Positions 1 to 11,316 of a DNA stretch of 64,000 bases are shown here, piece by piece. The notes below the pieces were generated by a model, which saw only the letters and a list, made by a program, of their open reading frames with translations, had not been told where the DNA came from and did no database searches. Position 1 is the first letter of the stretch. Each line of letters starts with the position of its first letter. The translations under genes were made by a program, and so were the position numbers. This stretch comes from Alentia gelatinosa (taxonomy: Eukaryota > Annelida > Polychaeta > Phyllodocida > Polynoidae), in contig OX465582.1 in the NCBI GenBank assembly GCA_950022655.1, positions 97,106,704 to 97,170,703 on the forward strand, given 5' to 3'.

Positions 1-656
1 TGTACTACAATATAACGATTACACATATGACCCAGGCCATTGTAAGCCCAATCCTTGTGCACGAGTATTCACGGGTCAAGCCAACTGGAGCCTGTGGGAG
101 ATAGGGATCCTGATATTTCCCTAACAGTCACTCCAGTATAATATGAGACGAGTGTATTTCGCACCTTTCCCCTTGTCTCGGACAATTCTCTTCTGGTAAA
201 AAAAATCTCATGACAAGGTGCTTTTGCAAGTCTCAAGGAATAATGGCGTATTGGATTCACATGGAAGGACACACTTGATAGACAGTCTCAGATATTGTTC
301 CAGTGAACACTCACCTGAGACTCAAGTACCCATGAGGTGAGGGATGTTACAAACATGTAATCATGCTTGCTGGCCTCCTATTGGCTGGGGCAGGTACTTA
401 GTCGGCGACTCCGCAGTAGGTCCATTTGTCTCACCAAAATGCCCCTGTAAATTTTAAACATCAAAATCTCATGGGATTCTATACCTTGTTAGGGTAATTG
501 CCACAGACAACTGCAGGGGAGAATACTTGTCTCAGGAAAATGAGAAGCATACAATTCAGACGAGGAGATTGTGTTCCAGTACAGAATCTCAGCAGGATTT
601 GTCTCAGACAAACACCCTGTGAGGTACGTGAATCCCACCATGGATATCCCACTTAA
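1..656 (-). mobile_element. TIR element, family G, cut by window edge
   Basis: The stretch is rich in GAGACT/AGTCTC and GAATCTCA motifs. It ends in a GTGAATCCCAC...CCCACTTAAA terminus matching, in inverse orientation, the left end of the copies at 58357-59301. Shared blocks include the GTTTGTCTCAGACAAAC region near 600 and the CAAAATCTCATG block near 465. It is non-coding. The other terminus lies left of the window. The superfamily is not identified; no target duplication can be tested. Confidence 0.7.
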
Positions 657-730
657 AGATGATAGTTAGTTGTAGAAGATAGCCAGGGACAACACACAGA
701 ACGATAATGGTTTCACAGTTTCACTACCAA

Positions 731-970
731 GCTCGGTGGCCAAGTGGTAGGGGTGTTCACCTCGAGCATGGGAGGTCGTGGGTTCAAACCCCGGTCGGGT
801 CATACCAAAGACTTACACAAAAATGGTACCCACTACCCATTCGGCTAACACCCGCCATTAGAATGAGGAGTAGGGGTCTAGGGCCCGAGTGGAAGAACGG
901 CTACATAGCCGAATTCGGTGATTGTGTTGTAACACAATATCCCCTTAAAAATTGCTAAAAAAAAAAAGAA
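731..970 (+). mobile_element. tRNA-derived SINE
   Basis: The 5' part is tRNA-like: an A-box-like TGGCCAAGTGG near 737 and a B-box GGTTCAAACCC at 781-791, at the spacing expected for an internal RNA polymerase III promoter. A non-tRNA body follows (GGTACCC..., TCGGCTAACACC...), then an A-rich tail at about 957-975. The GGGTCATACCAAAGAC junction after the tRNA part resembles lophotrochozoan, notably molluscan, SINEs as I remember them. No clear target-site duplication was found. The apparent 83-aa frame across it is not a gene. Confidence 0.8.
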
Positions 971-1840
971 AAGATAATCTATTTAATAAAAGAATAAGGG
1001 AAAGCCGAAAAGTCTTTAAGTCAGTGATCTTACCCCTTATTTAATCACAGCCTTGTACTTTCTTATCTACCTAATACGGAGCCGTTATTGAAAACACATA
1101 GGGAGTGTGTCCCGCTATCGGCAAAGTATAGCATTGGTGTATCAAAGGGGGATACATGAAAAAAAATCCCTGAAACATCACCTAGCGGGAAAAGTAATGC
1201 GTGGGAAGATGCTGGCATTTTGTCTTTCCTTCAATAACTCAAATTTTAAAGCTTAATAATAGATGCAATATTGTATCTCATTCTGAACCATTAAACCAAC
1301 AAGACGCTCCATAAGCTGAAAAAAACAAAACATTCATAGGGTCATGGGAATCATCATAAAAAATCATCTGGAATACCACCCCAAAAAAATCAAAGGAAAA
1401 CCACGACGTTAACAACATGTATCGCGTTACAGAAACTAAGATCGAACATGCATTGGTTGCACTTGAATCTCGAAGACGACATCCGTGTCTTCTCCCATTA
1501 ACTTTGTTGGATGCTACTTAGAACAAAGAAGCAGCCTTTTGTTTAAACGCAACGCAGGTAAGCCGATACTCCGTTGTATGGCGGAAGAAAGCGCGTGTGA
1601 ATATTAACGTTAACTTAATCTGGGAATCAGCATATGGGCGCCGGAGGTTTACAATGGACTGGTTGCATGCCTCTTGATCCGCGGGGTCTGATCCCTGTTA
1701 CTACCCCTAGGCATACCTGATGAGACACCTGTCCACGTCCAGGTGCACTTCTTATCTGAGCACGGGATGGTGGAGAAAGTGGAGAAGCCAGGGGAAGATT
1801 GTTGGTGTTGAAATCGAAAACTCGAGTCAGCACTGACAAC
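971..1840. other. No gene seen; one small repeat remnant
   Basis: AT-rich unique-looking DNA. The only recognisable piece is a remnant at about 1063-1115 (TTATCTACCTAATACGG... ACACATAGGGAGTGTGT) resembling one 73-bp unit of the array at 42175-42904. Short frames on the minus strand from 1627 onward partly run into the MITE at 1844 and have no recognisable protein content. Confidence 0.5.
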
Positions 1841-1843
1841 TAG

Positions 1844-2125
1844 GGTCCGGCGTCCACCTACTACGATATGGCTCCAATATGGTCTACGATGCACCTCCCG
1901 ACAAAAAATAAAAATCGCGTCGGAAGGCCACCTAATATTGGGGCAGTTGACGACGTTTCTGCGATTAGATACCGATAAAAACAACATACAATGCGTGGTA
2001 GATTGGCTTGTCTAGACATATGTCTACGATTTTGCACCTTCCCCATATGGCACCGATTTTGACATTTTGTATCGGTGCCATATCGGGAGGTCTATGATGC
2101 TATCGTAGTAGGTGGACGCCGGGCC
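1844..2125. mobile_element. PIF/Harbinger-type palindromic MITE, copy 1
   Basis: Begins GGTCCGGCGTCCACC and ends in the complementary GGTGGACGCCGGGCC, with TCGTAGTAGGTGG-type arms and internal ATCGGGAGGT/ACCTCCCGAT subterminal repeats. Same family as copies at 12505, 13214, 13498, 21281, 23937 and 30356. This copy is diverged and its flanks (TAG/CAA) no longer show a clean 3-bp duplication. Non-coding. Confidence 0.85.
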
Positions 2126-2127
2126 CA

Positions 2128-2331
2128 AAGGCCCGTTTTCATTGCCCGATGAAAAGGGTGTAGATTTTTTTAGTTCTCCTAATAGTCCATTTCCATTGGC
2201 CATGACCGATATATAGTAAGGAAGCACTGACAGACCTTTAGCACTGTTGATGCAGAATGTAACTGGGCCATTAGGAAAACTAAAAAAATCCAGTCAGTTT
2301 TCGCCTTCCAGTGGAAACGGGCCATAAGCCT
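2128..2331. repeat. Inverted repeat, family I, abutting the MITE
   Basis: Arms at about 2129-2188 (GGCCCGTTTTCATTG..., GTGTAGATTTTTTTAG, CTCCTAATAG) and 2270-2329 (CATTAGGAAAACTAAA... GGAAACGGGCC) are reverse complements with mismatches. The arm sequence recurs at 3817-3885 and 4478-4540. It starts within a few bases of the end of MITE copy 1. Probably a non-autonomous TIR element. Confidence 0.65.
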
Positions 2332-2789
2332 ACTCTTAGAACCAATGGTGATTATTTTTCTTGCATTTGGTACTATTTGGTATGTTGGTATATGGTATGA
2401 TTTGGCAATTAGATGTACATGTACTCGTTTTCTATCGATTTAAAAAAATGATGAAGCGTAATTGCCATATGAGGTATAACTAAGATATGAATACATGTAA
2501 AATACTTTAAAATGATGTACAATGTTTGAATCCAACAGAACGATGTCTGTAATCTCCTGTTGCAGGCAACTCCGGGGCCATCTGTAAAGTATGTATACGC
2601 AGCATCTCAGAAGTAATTGACCCGCCAGCCCCCCTCCCTCCCAACGTTATACGTAGTATTTTGTTTTTGGATAATAAGTCTACAGACCCTGAGATTCACT
2701 ACGCTTTAACATCTTCACCCATTAAGCTCAGAGTTCCTACCTCTTCTCCCCCCTCCCTCACTAACCCCGGTTCACTTCCCGCCACTGGT
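2332..2789. other. Nothing recognised
   Basis: AT-rich to about 2560, then C-rich. No supported gene or repeat family. Confidence 0.5.
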
Positions 2790-3190
2790 TCTTTCATTAT
2801 CGACGCCCTCTCGCACCCTCCCTACTCCTTCCCCCGACCAGCCGGACGCTAGCGTTCCAATGGTCACGTGAGGGAGGCATTTTACCTCGCGAGACAAAAC
2901 GTGAGCCCGTGATCCGACGAGATTTGGCGGGCGGCGGCGGGGCGGGGCCCACCACGTGACCCCTTTGATCAGGACGCCGTCTAGCGGCGGTAATGTCGGT
3001 GGTAGGCGGATCATGCCGAGTCGACGATGGAGGGGCGCGTGGAGGGCGGACCGACACGACCAGCCGACGGGTGGTTAGCTGAACAAATAGGAGCTTTGTG
3101 GTCATCTCATGTGGGACTCCCGTGCTGACTGACTGTCACACGTGTGAGGTTAGGCCGTGTGTTGTGTTGGCAGGAGGAGGGGGAGGGAGG
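2790..3190. promoter_or_regulatory. CpG-rich promoter-like patch
   Basis: A GC- and CpG-rich island in otherwise AT-rich DNA. It holds two palindromic E-boxes in extended form (TCACGTGA near 2864 and CCACGTGACC near 2951), a GC-box-like GGGGCGGGGC near 2940 and an E2F-like TTTGGCGGGCGG near 2924. CpG is not depleted. No linked coding exon could be recognised on either strand, so promoter function is inference; an unmethylated intergenic CpG patch or repeat is equally possible. Confidence 0.35.
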
Positions 3191-3610
3191 GAGGGGGGAG
3201 CAGTTAGGATATAGGGTAGACTTGCTCAAGTCTTTCATTTTGAACATTCATTAAATGATCAAACACAATCATTATAGACCCTATTGAGGTATCCCATAAT
3301 TCAGTCTGTTTACAGGTTCCGGTGTTCACTGGTTGCTGTCGTTGTATGATGATAGACCTTTGACATGTAACTCACAATTATTGCAGTTAAACAGTTTTCA
3401 GAAATCTTCAAATTGGAAATCCGATGCCAGAAATAGAAATTTCAACATGTAAATTCGAAATCATATTCAGTTTCTCCAATTATGAATAGGAAAACTGTGG
3501 TTCATGCAGTCATAGTGTGGCCAGCCTGTCGGGAGCGGAACCTTTACTTACCCGGGGTGATAATAAGGAGTTTAGTAACGTCTGGAGGGTCTATAGTATA
3601 TATCCTTCTC
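3191..3610. other. Nothing recognised
   Basis: G-rich run near 3177-3205, then AT-rich DNA without recognisable features. Confidence 0.5.
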
Positions 3611-3711
3611 TGACTGGCCCATGAATCAAATGTATCCCAGCGAGGAGGGTTGCCACAGCCTGTATCCCAGCGAGGAGGATAGCCATAGTATGCAGGGACT
3701 GGAGCCAGTCT
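3611..3711. repeat. Dispersed repeat, family J (copy 1)
   Basis: GACTGGCCC... CTGGAGCCAGTC, with a directly repeated TGTATCCCAGCGAGGAGG block (near 3630 and 3661). The reverse complement recurs at 36226-36296 with a single block. Function unknown. Confidence 0.6.
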
Positions 3712-3816
3712 AGATATAGGGACACAGAAGGGTGTAGCTTTTTAGATGGAAGTGCGTACGACTAGGAGGGAGGTGGATGGTTTTATATGAAAAATGTACT
3801 GCCTCTGCTATATAAG

Positions 3817-4540
3817 ACCCGTTTCTATTGGCCGACAAAAACGGTGTAGATTTTATGAGTTCTCCTAATAGGCCATTTCCATTGTGCCTCAGCAGTGCTA
3901 AAGGTCCGTCGGTTGTTCTAGTCTCTAGTACAGCCCGTTGTCGCCAGGGCCAGGGCGCACAGGCTCTCATACTGGGACTGTTTTGCGCTGCCATTTTAAG
4001 GTGGAAATTCCTACCTCCGCTGGTACGAAGCTGCCCTGATTGATTTGCCAGTAACCAGTATGCTACTCTTCAAGCAGAGGTCCTAGAGTAGCTTTTACTG
4101 GGCATGTACCAAATAAATCAGCTTGGAGAGTTATAATGATTCCCAGAATAGTGCCAGAATCGTGGTATTCTCAGGCTTGGGTTTGCACTAAAATTAGAAT
4201 GGCCAACCAAGAAATCCTTTTCTCCAATCAGTGCCTAAGGAACTGGCAAATCAGAGCTGTGCTCTGTTAGACCCTTACATACTTTAAGCAGACTAAGCGC
4301 CTGTCGGTATTCCCCCTTGTGAAGCTGATGCTTTAAATAGAACAGCCAACCCCGATATTCCTCCCACTGAAGGTGGCAGGCCAGTCAGAGCCATACTCTG
4401 TTAGACCTTCACGTACCGTAACCCGAAGGTGGCACGGTGCGTGAACGGACTATCGGTTGTTCCTGACTATAGATCGGTGACGGCCAATGGAAATAGGCTT
4501 TTAGGAGACCTAAAGAAATCTACACCGCTCTACTGTATGG
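3817..4540. repeat. Family I inverted repeat with 600-bp interior
   Basis: Arms at 3817-3915 (CCGTTTCTATTGGCC, GTGTAGATTTTATGAG, CTCCTAATAGG, GGTCCGTCGGTTGTTC) and 4446-4540 (complementary, in reverse) match the element at 2128. The interior carries two diverged direct copies of about 90 bp, each ending in a CTCTGTTAGACC-type block (near 4261 and 4398). No coding capacity. Confidence 0.6.
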
Positions 4541-5530
4541 TGTAGGGAAAATGTATATCTTATTTATAGTTGTAGAAATCCGGTTATTTTCATATGCCTT
4601 TAAGGAACCCTCTGATCAAGATATTGTTCAATCAAATGCATATGGAGTTGGCAAGACTTAGATATTCCTATAAACCTATCGCCAAAAACTCTATGGTTGC
4701 ATCCTGTTCCTGGAGGTGTACAAACTTTTGTTTGAGGTTGACATTTACTACCCCAGATCGACATGTAACAAAAGGTCCGATCGGTGAATTCAAAAATGGC
4801 GGATAGTACGGCTTCAGGCACTCCGAGATGTTTTATAAACTCCTCGTAAGGAGTAAGAATGCGTGATCAAAATACAGTGTATCTAATGTGTGGAATTCCC
4901 GTAATACAGTATAAATAGCTCAAATATGCCAAAACTACCATAACAACAAGTTCACTCGATGGGGTCCGCAATGGGCGACGCAATGCGGTCTATGAATTCT
5001 TGACAACCTATGGCCTCATTTGGTAATGTGTAGCGGGCAGAATACATACAAGGACTCGATACCATAGCCTGTCACACCAATCTTACAATGCTAACCTGTC
5101 CACTGATGAAATTGTTGATAAGATATACCTTCTACAGCTTCCAGTATCTTAGCATACGGTCAGAAACCGAACTGGTTTTTTTTTGGTTTTTTATTTTTTA
5201 CTTATAAATCAATATTATAGAGTATGGGTAATTATATCTTATCCCAGCTAATACTGATGGAAACAAATGTCAAAACGATCGATAATGATTGCTCGATTAT
5301 GGTACTCTTATGTTATCGTTGTTATATAGTATAAGGCAGGATGGATCTGCCAACTCTGTATTGGTTCAACATAAAATTACTTGAAAGAATGGGACGTATT
5401 CCAACCCTAGGGCAGGGTGATGAAAACCAGCCAATTGTCTATGGCTGACACCCACGCCCCTTTATTTGACCACAATTGTACTTAAATTAAAATGGAAATT
5501 TTGTAATACATTAAAGGTCAATAAAGAAAT
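4541..5530. other. Nothing recognised
   Basis: AT-rich single-copy-looking DNA with a T-rich tract at about 5175-5200. Short frames at 4594-4821 overlap each other on both strands and look random. Confidence 0.5.
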
Positions 5531-5534
5531 TCTA

Positions 5535-5715
5535 TAAAAAAAAAAAAAAAAATGTGGAGTTACTCAATAAGGGAGGCAAGGTTTGTCTCGGAGAACCTAC
5601 TTCCCGAGTCCTTGACCGCGGAAAGTAATTTCACCGAGCCTCACCTCGTAAATTTGAGTTTCTTTCACTGGAACATAGTTTGCCTTTATTCTCCCACACA
5701 TCATCTACAGGCTCA
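5535..5715. repeat. Poly(A) run plus half-palindrome element
   Basis: An A17-type run at about 5536-5551 is followed by sequence related to the right arm of the long hairpin at 16432-16590 (shared ACCTCGTAA, TTTCTTTCAC/TTCCTTTCAC, GGAACATAGTTT blocks). The left arm is diverged (GGAGTTACTC... GGAGGCAAGG). A decayed relative of that foldback element. Confidence 0.5.
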
Positions 5716-6234
5716 TTCTACCGTGCATAGTGCTTGGAAGCTTGATCCTTACCTAGGGGTGATACCATGAAGGATATTTACAGATTAACGATTATAACCA
5801 GCAGGTTACAGGTAGTCTACTGTGAGGCAAATTCCAAGAAACGATAACTATTCAAAGATCAAACGAACCACGGGACGCTACAGAACGGATAACATGCCTT
5901 CCGGGCAACAGTTTAAAAAAACAAAAACATGTTAAATGAGGGGAAGTGGAGAAAGCATGTCTGCGCCCTTTTTACAGTTCCCTTGCACGCCCCATGTACC
6001 TGTCCGTTAGGGGACATCTGTCTCCGGGTACCGTGTACTTACATTTGTAAAGACGTACCCAGCACGACTTGTGAAGCTGACGGACGAGTTCAAGTCATGA
6101 AACTCTCACATGATATTTACTTAGGGACCATGTCCACAGATTTATGCACCTATGTAGGTCTTCTGAAATCCTATCATATCTGTGATCTAAAACCTTGAAG
6201 GCAAGGTATATCTTATCCCTTTGTTGTCAATTTT
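5716..6234. other. Nothing recognised
   Basis: An 89-codon frame at 5929-6198 is cysteine-rich but has no recognisable domain or flanking splice context; treated as chance. Confidence 0.5.
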
Positions 6235-6606
6235 AGATTTAGTAGAAACCGAACGAGAGTTAGACTTGACAATGTTTATGCCCCGATGGGCAGGTCGTGT
6301 ATTACTACACGAGGCGTAGCCGAGTCTAGCGAGGAACAGACCTGACCAGAGTGGCATAGACACTGACAAGTCTAACTCGAGTTCCGTTTCGTATTTATCC
6401 TACCCCGTCTCTGCTTTTGTATTGCTAAAAGATAAATATTGACTCAACGACCAACAGAACTTTTTTCATAGTAGCTGACATCCTGCTCTCTGATTGGTCA
6501 ATAATGTTATTACTCTAGTGGCATAAAAAACACTTTATGTCACGGCCTGCGACATAAAATTTGCCTATGTTAAGTCTATGGCGGTTTTTTATTAGGGGTA
6601 GGATAA
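6235..6606 (-). mobile_element. Double-hairpin element A1
   Basis: On the minus strand the element starts TTATCCTACCCC (from 6606). It carries CCATAGACTTAACATAG, closes the first hairpin at 6393-6406 (TTATCCTACCCC on the plus strand), then forms a second long hairpin whose arms are about 6247-6285 (GAAACCGAACGAGAGTTAG...) and 6350-6392 (...CTAACTCGAGTTCCGTTTC). The tip at about 6308-6325 reads, on the minus strand, ACTCGGCTACGCCTCGTG. Non-coding. Same architecture as the elements at 31696 and 35138, but with unrelated stem sequence. Confidence 0.75.
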
Positions 6607-7969
6607 TATGCATTGGCTAAGAGATGATGTAAACCATCACCGAGAAATGACCTTGTTTGATTAGTAATACACACCCACGTTTCTGTTTTGTGCTGTCAAT
6701 TATGAATATCATCATCTATAACCCTGAGCTCTTTGAATCTGAAGAGGCGAGTTCAACTTAACAATGCTATCTAATAGGAATACGTTGAATACAGATTTAT
6801 AGATGTCTGACTTTGTACACATCCTTGATATAGTAGAACGTAGGTTTGCGGTGCTGGCAGGTTCTGACATCAATCAATTCTCAACCGTACTTTGGACTCA
6901 TTCTGGGAGAATAAACATCAATCACAACAATGAAATTCCAAGAAAACAAGTTTAAGATGAATTTAGAAGAATTCGTTATTCTCCTCAATTCATATAATTG
7001 ATTAACACTGTCATATGTTCACAGATACTGTAATGTCAGATACAAAAATAAGAAATTGTAATTAGAGTAAAAACAAATAGCATTTCCAGTTTGTGGCCTG
7101 CAAGCCAGGAGAAACGTTTACCATATACCTGACCGAGAAATGATTGAATACACGTTTCAATTAATTGTAAAATCCCACGAATAACAGCGCACATAACATA
7201 GACCACATAGACATACATGTATACACACAAAAATAAATATGTTTTTCAAGCATACATAAAGACAGTTTAATCTTTCATATTGCCCCAGACGTTCCCCTTG
7301 CACAAGTACTTGCGTTTCTATATTTAACCGATCCCAATACCTTTCCTCAATATACAGTGGTGAATGTCTATAATTTTCTAAAATCAAAATTAAATTAAAG
7401 ACAATTGTGATTTTCTGATCAGCTCTTGTTCTGTTTCCCTCATGCTCAAAGATATGGTTCTAATCTTTAGTCCATCAGTTTATATGTAGACGGGGGTCCG
7501 CCTATCAATAGAGTGCTCCAGCAAACCAAGAAGAGTTTCCATCCCTCAATCCCACCACTGCCTTCCCCTACACACACCTGCGTTGTACTTAGATACGGCC
7601 CAGGCTGAAGTCACCGGCCGTGGTGGTAGCAGGATTCAGCCGGGGTCAGGGCTCTCTACTTCCCGCCAGCTAGATCAGTTCCAAACAACGCCCTGAGTGG
7701 CAGCGTCCGGGCCAAGCGCCGAGGTGACTGAGTGCACCCGTCGGGAGGGGTGCTCGACGTCGCGCGGGCTGGTGGTCCGGCCCAGAGCCTGGGAGAGCGG
7801 CTTTACGCCTAAAGGATACCATCGCACGCCATGTTAGGAGTTTGCACTGCTTCAGGACGAGTGGGGAGAGGAGGGGCTGGGAGGTCTAAAAGCGGTGGGC
7901 GGCATACAGGTGGCCAACTTAACAAAAACAACTACCCGCAGCCAAATAGTCTCCCTACTCTGCCATTTT
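6607..7969. other. No gene seen; GC-rich patch at 7590-7810
   Basis: Mostly AT-rich. A GC/CpG-richer patch at about 7590-7810 (GTCGGGAGGGGTGC, GACGTCGCGCGGGC) has no recognisable coding frame. Confidence 0.5.
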
Positions 7970-8436
7970 CCTTAACCCTTTACGTACACAACAGGCGCTA
8001 ATAGATATGCTGATTCAGCACATTCCTCTAGTGAATTACTGTACTACGTGACCACTCCTTAGTAGCCTATACACAATCCTATATTTGCTTATTAAGCGGG
8101 AGCGTATGTGTGACACAGCTAAGCAAATTGCTGAAACAATTTCAATGGTGGCGTGAGTTGGTACTTCTAGGATATCAATATATGATTTCTAACAAATAAT
8201 TCACCAGGGATATAAATATAAAGATGGTGCTTGGGCTTAAACCCAACATATTCCATACTTATATTTTCAGTTTATTTCAAGTAATTTCAAAGTTAGCTTA
8301 CTAGTTGGAATGCACTCAATTCAAAGAGAATAAACAACTATACATGTATATGCAATGAGAGTATCTTAACCCTTTATTCACGCTGATAGCATGACATAGT
8401 GTTTACATGTAAATATAGCAATGCACGAAGGGTTAA
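7970..8436. mobile_element. Possible piggyBac-type MITE ends
   Basis: TTAACCCTTTACGTACA occurs at about 7973, TTAACCCTTTATTCACGC at 8366-8383, and GCACGAAGGGTTAA at 8423-8436. All fit TTAA duplications flanking CCCTTT-type piggyBac termini. Either the 63-bp piece 8370-8432 or the larger interval is one element; the termini match only over about 10 bases, so this is tentative. Confidence 0.4.
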
Positions 8437-8438
8437 AC

Positions 8439-8442
<4 letters not shown>

Positions 8443-8506
<64 letters not shown>
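8443..8506. repeat. (TA)n microsatellite
   Basis: Uninterrupted TA dinucleotides over roughly 62 bp. Confidence 0.98.
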
Positions 8507-8508
<2 letters not shown>

Positions 8509-10133
8509 ACTGTTACTGCATGTACATCCGTCTTTTGTATACACGTATATATAAACATATTCCACCAAGCTCGTTCATTTCGTCTTGGTTCCACAAGGAT
8601 ACATATATAAAATCAAACAATATTGCAATGCGTTTACTGGACACCCAAATAACTATGGAAATACTTGTCGTAAATGGCATATAGATGAAGTGCGTCATTA
8701 CCCATAGGCGTGGCATAGTTATTGACAGCCAGACGGGTGGCCCATTGACTCCACTTTGCTTGAATGCGAAATAGGTGTAAGCGACTGATGTCGAAAGCGA
8801 TACAGTTCAGGTTTTATGAAGCCTAAAATCGGGGGTGGTACTCCATTTCCCCCGTCTCGCCGCCTGCATTTACGTTGCCAAATTGAGGAGAAAATAGATG
8901 CATAATGCGGAAAATCGTCCAAAGCGCACCGCACGCCTGATTTACCATTGTGACACCTAAAACCAATGGCCGCACGCGTGCCGCCAGCGGGTCATGTGAC
9001 CCCAAACCGCGGGTTCCGATTGGCTGTTGAGACTGAGTGTGTGATGTGGCTGCACAGAGTAGAGCAGAGGGAGAACTCTAGTAGGCAATACTACCTGAAA
9101 TGAAGGATTTAAATACTGAACAACCAGTAAATGGGCAGTTAAGGTAGATGAAAAAGAAACCCACAACTATTAAATGAAACATCATCTGCTTTTATATCGT
9201 CCTCCTTCAAATAGGATGTTATATAGATTGAGGGGAGACACACATGTATATATTACTAAGGTCATTTTATGCCAAATTTCTTCAATACACTCCAACATTA
9301 GAGATTGATTTAGGTCAGGGTAGGTAATTCTTTGTTGTAATTATGAAACCCATTTCCCCCAAAAGTGACAAATTAATTTGATAACATTAGATGCTATTTA
9401 TGTTTTAGAAATCACGATCAATATGCTTACAGACTTTAATACCGTGGGCCGCTATGGGTTTCTCTTCACGTTTGGCATGTGTTGTAATTGTAATGACATT
9501 CACAGGGAAGGGTATTCATTTATGTCCCTCTCCATTCTACATCTACACAGAGCACCCCATTTCTGTTCCCTACCTTTCTCTCCAGGTCCCAAGGGGACTC
9601 ATTTTTGTGTAGTTTTAATTGGCATTGGCAAGGGATAGCAACATGCTTTGATGCAGCTTCCACAGTATGCATTAATCATCTTGCTGCAAACATCCACAAC
9701 AATGACAAGACCATTTGCAACGATGAAGTATTGGTAAATGCACAAAAAAATGAAGGCTGCAGTCTCCAGAAAATCTACGTGATATTGTTATATACAGTTA
9801 GCGGCACATTATATTGCTACATGCCAATGCTAGGTACATTGTTCCTCATTGTTTGAAGTCTTTTCCAACATAGATTTCTGCAATGATTTCAAGTGCTGCT
9901 TGGAGGAGCAAGGAGAGTTCTGATAAATCTTTCCCTTCTAATATACTTTTTATAGCTTGTGTTTGGTGTTGAGACCACAAACCATGAGTCGGAATATTGG
10001 TTTGACAAATCTTTAATGATAGATAACCTTCGAGGTACAAACAGTTCATTGGTAGTTATTATATTGAGTAAATTGGTAGCAGGATAATACCACATAAAAC
10101 CAGATTTGTTCAATTAAAATCAATGCTGTTTTA
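8507..10133. other. No gene seen; one unassigned frame
   Basis: Unique-looking DNA. A GC-rich stretch lies at 8850-9020. Overlapping minus-strand frames at 9846-10113 (67 and 74 codons) have protein-like composition but no motif I recognise. They lie directly downstream, on the minus strand, of the PLE-like sequence at 10134-10275, so they could be mobile-element debris. Confidence 0.4.
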
Positions 10134-10275
10134 TTGATGATAAAAGGATGAGATACAGTAGGATCAATGAGATAGATGATTGATGATTCGTAAAACACTC
10201 AACGTTTTGTTTAATTGATTAATCTTCGTCAGAAATAATTTTATAGCTTCCCTGAGGAAGGCCAGGATTTCATTC
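10134..10275 (-). mobile_element. Possible Penelope-like element terminal fragment
   Basis: On the minus strand: TCTGACGAAGATTAA, then a short spacer, then AAAACGTTGAGTG and TTTTACGAATC. The order CTGAYGAAG...(G)AAACGTTG is typical of Penelope-like retroelement termini as I know them. No RT or GIY-YIG coding is visible nearby, so this is a weak call resting on a short motif. Confidence 0.3.
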
Positions 10276-11126
10276 TAATCAGTACTTTGAAATACATTGT
10301 ACATCTATAGACGTTGTATCTTTCAAACACTTGTCCCAAGACCCTTTCGTTGCTTGACAAGATAACATGAGATGGTTCACGTATATAACAGATATATGTT
10401 TCGCATCAAGGTTGGCTGTATCATTTCCCAGGTTGAAAGTTGCATATCAAGGATGAACAAGCTAAGCCAGCGAGTCAAAGATCCTGTTTTGCAGTACTGA
10501 GCGTGAAGCATTTGAGCAAGCATTTAAGAACGCTTAGGGCGCCTGTAATTCTAATACATGAGATTACAACCACAAGTAACATCCTGCAAGAGATCATGGA
10601 ATAAAAATCCTAGTGGGTCGTCAATTTAAAAGATGCTCCAACTGAGTAGATGATACTGGAAGACTTTGTAATTAATTACAAGATTACATGAAACCCTCAT
10701 CACAGCATAGCACTATAAAGTAGAGAGATGCTTCTTTTATCTCACCCCTGGTACAAGTTTAGCCATAGGAAAAACATTACCTACTGACTAGGCTCTACTT
10801 GTATGGGACTGATTTATCAAGTCAGTGATATTCATGATGAACAATATCCAAACACATATGATATATTGGTGAAAACATGATAGCTTTCGTAAATGACAAT
10901 GTTTAGCGATTAAACTCCTTTCTAAATCTAAGTCATTTTATTCATGGTTGTGGATAATAAACACAATCAACTGTGGCTTTGTAAACGTGTAGCTGTTTTT
11001 TAGCATTGCAGTTTGCGACGCAATACAATCGCTATCGCTCTTGTATCACTACTCATAAACTACTTAGTAAAATATTGCCACCCATCTACAAAACTAGTGA
11101 TTATTGTATATGATATGTATTGTCAT
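10276..11126. other. Mostly blank; B-type fragment at 10737-10785
   Basis: The only recognisable piece is TTATCTCACCCCTGG... GCCATAGG at about 10738-10770, the left end of a B-type double-hairpin element that loses similarity after about 45 bp. Confidence 0.5.
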
Positions 11127-11316
11127 GAAACATCACGAAATTTCATATGATATGATTGATATATATCAAATTGAGTGATGTTTAGATTTTATCCTACCCT
11201 GTCATATGTTTTTAATTTCATATGTCACCAGTGGCATATAAATATTTTATGGCATAACCGTGGCATACAGTCACACCATGTTAAGTCTATGGAGATTTAT
11301 ATGCGGGGTAGGATAA
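11127..11316 (-). mobile_element. Double-hairpin element A2, short second hairpin
   Basis: Minus-strand start TTTATCCTACCCCGC (from 11316), CCATAGACTTAACATGG, first hairpin closed at 11189-11200 (TTATCCTACCC on plus). The second hairpin is reduced to about 57 bp (AAACATCAC at 11127 pairing with GTGATGTTT ending at 11183). Its first hairpin aligns along its length with that of A3 at 32263 (shared TGCCACGGTTATGCCATAAA), so the two form a subfamily. Confidence 0.65.

Noticed and set aside
731..806. Functional tRNA gene
   Set aside because: It is fused to a SINE body and A-rich tail, and the acceptor arms do not pair as in a real tRNA.
1717..1765. Hammerhead-ribozyme-like CTGATGAG followed by CACCTG/CAGGTG stem
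   Set aside because: The GAAA core expected after stem II is missing (CACTTC instead) and no helix III/I pairing was found.
9846..10113. Possible exon (overlapping minus-strand frames of 67 and 74 codons)
   Set aside because: Two overlapping frames are equally plausible, no domain is recognised, and it adjoins PLE-like sequence.
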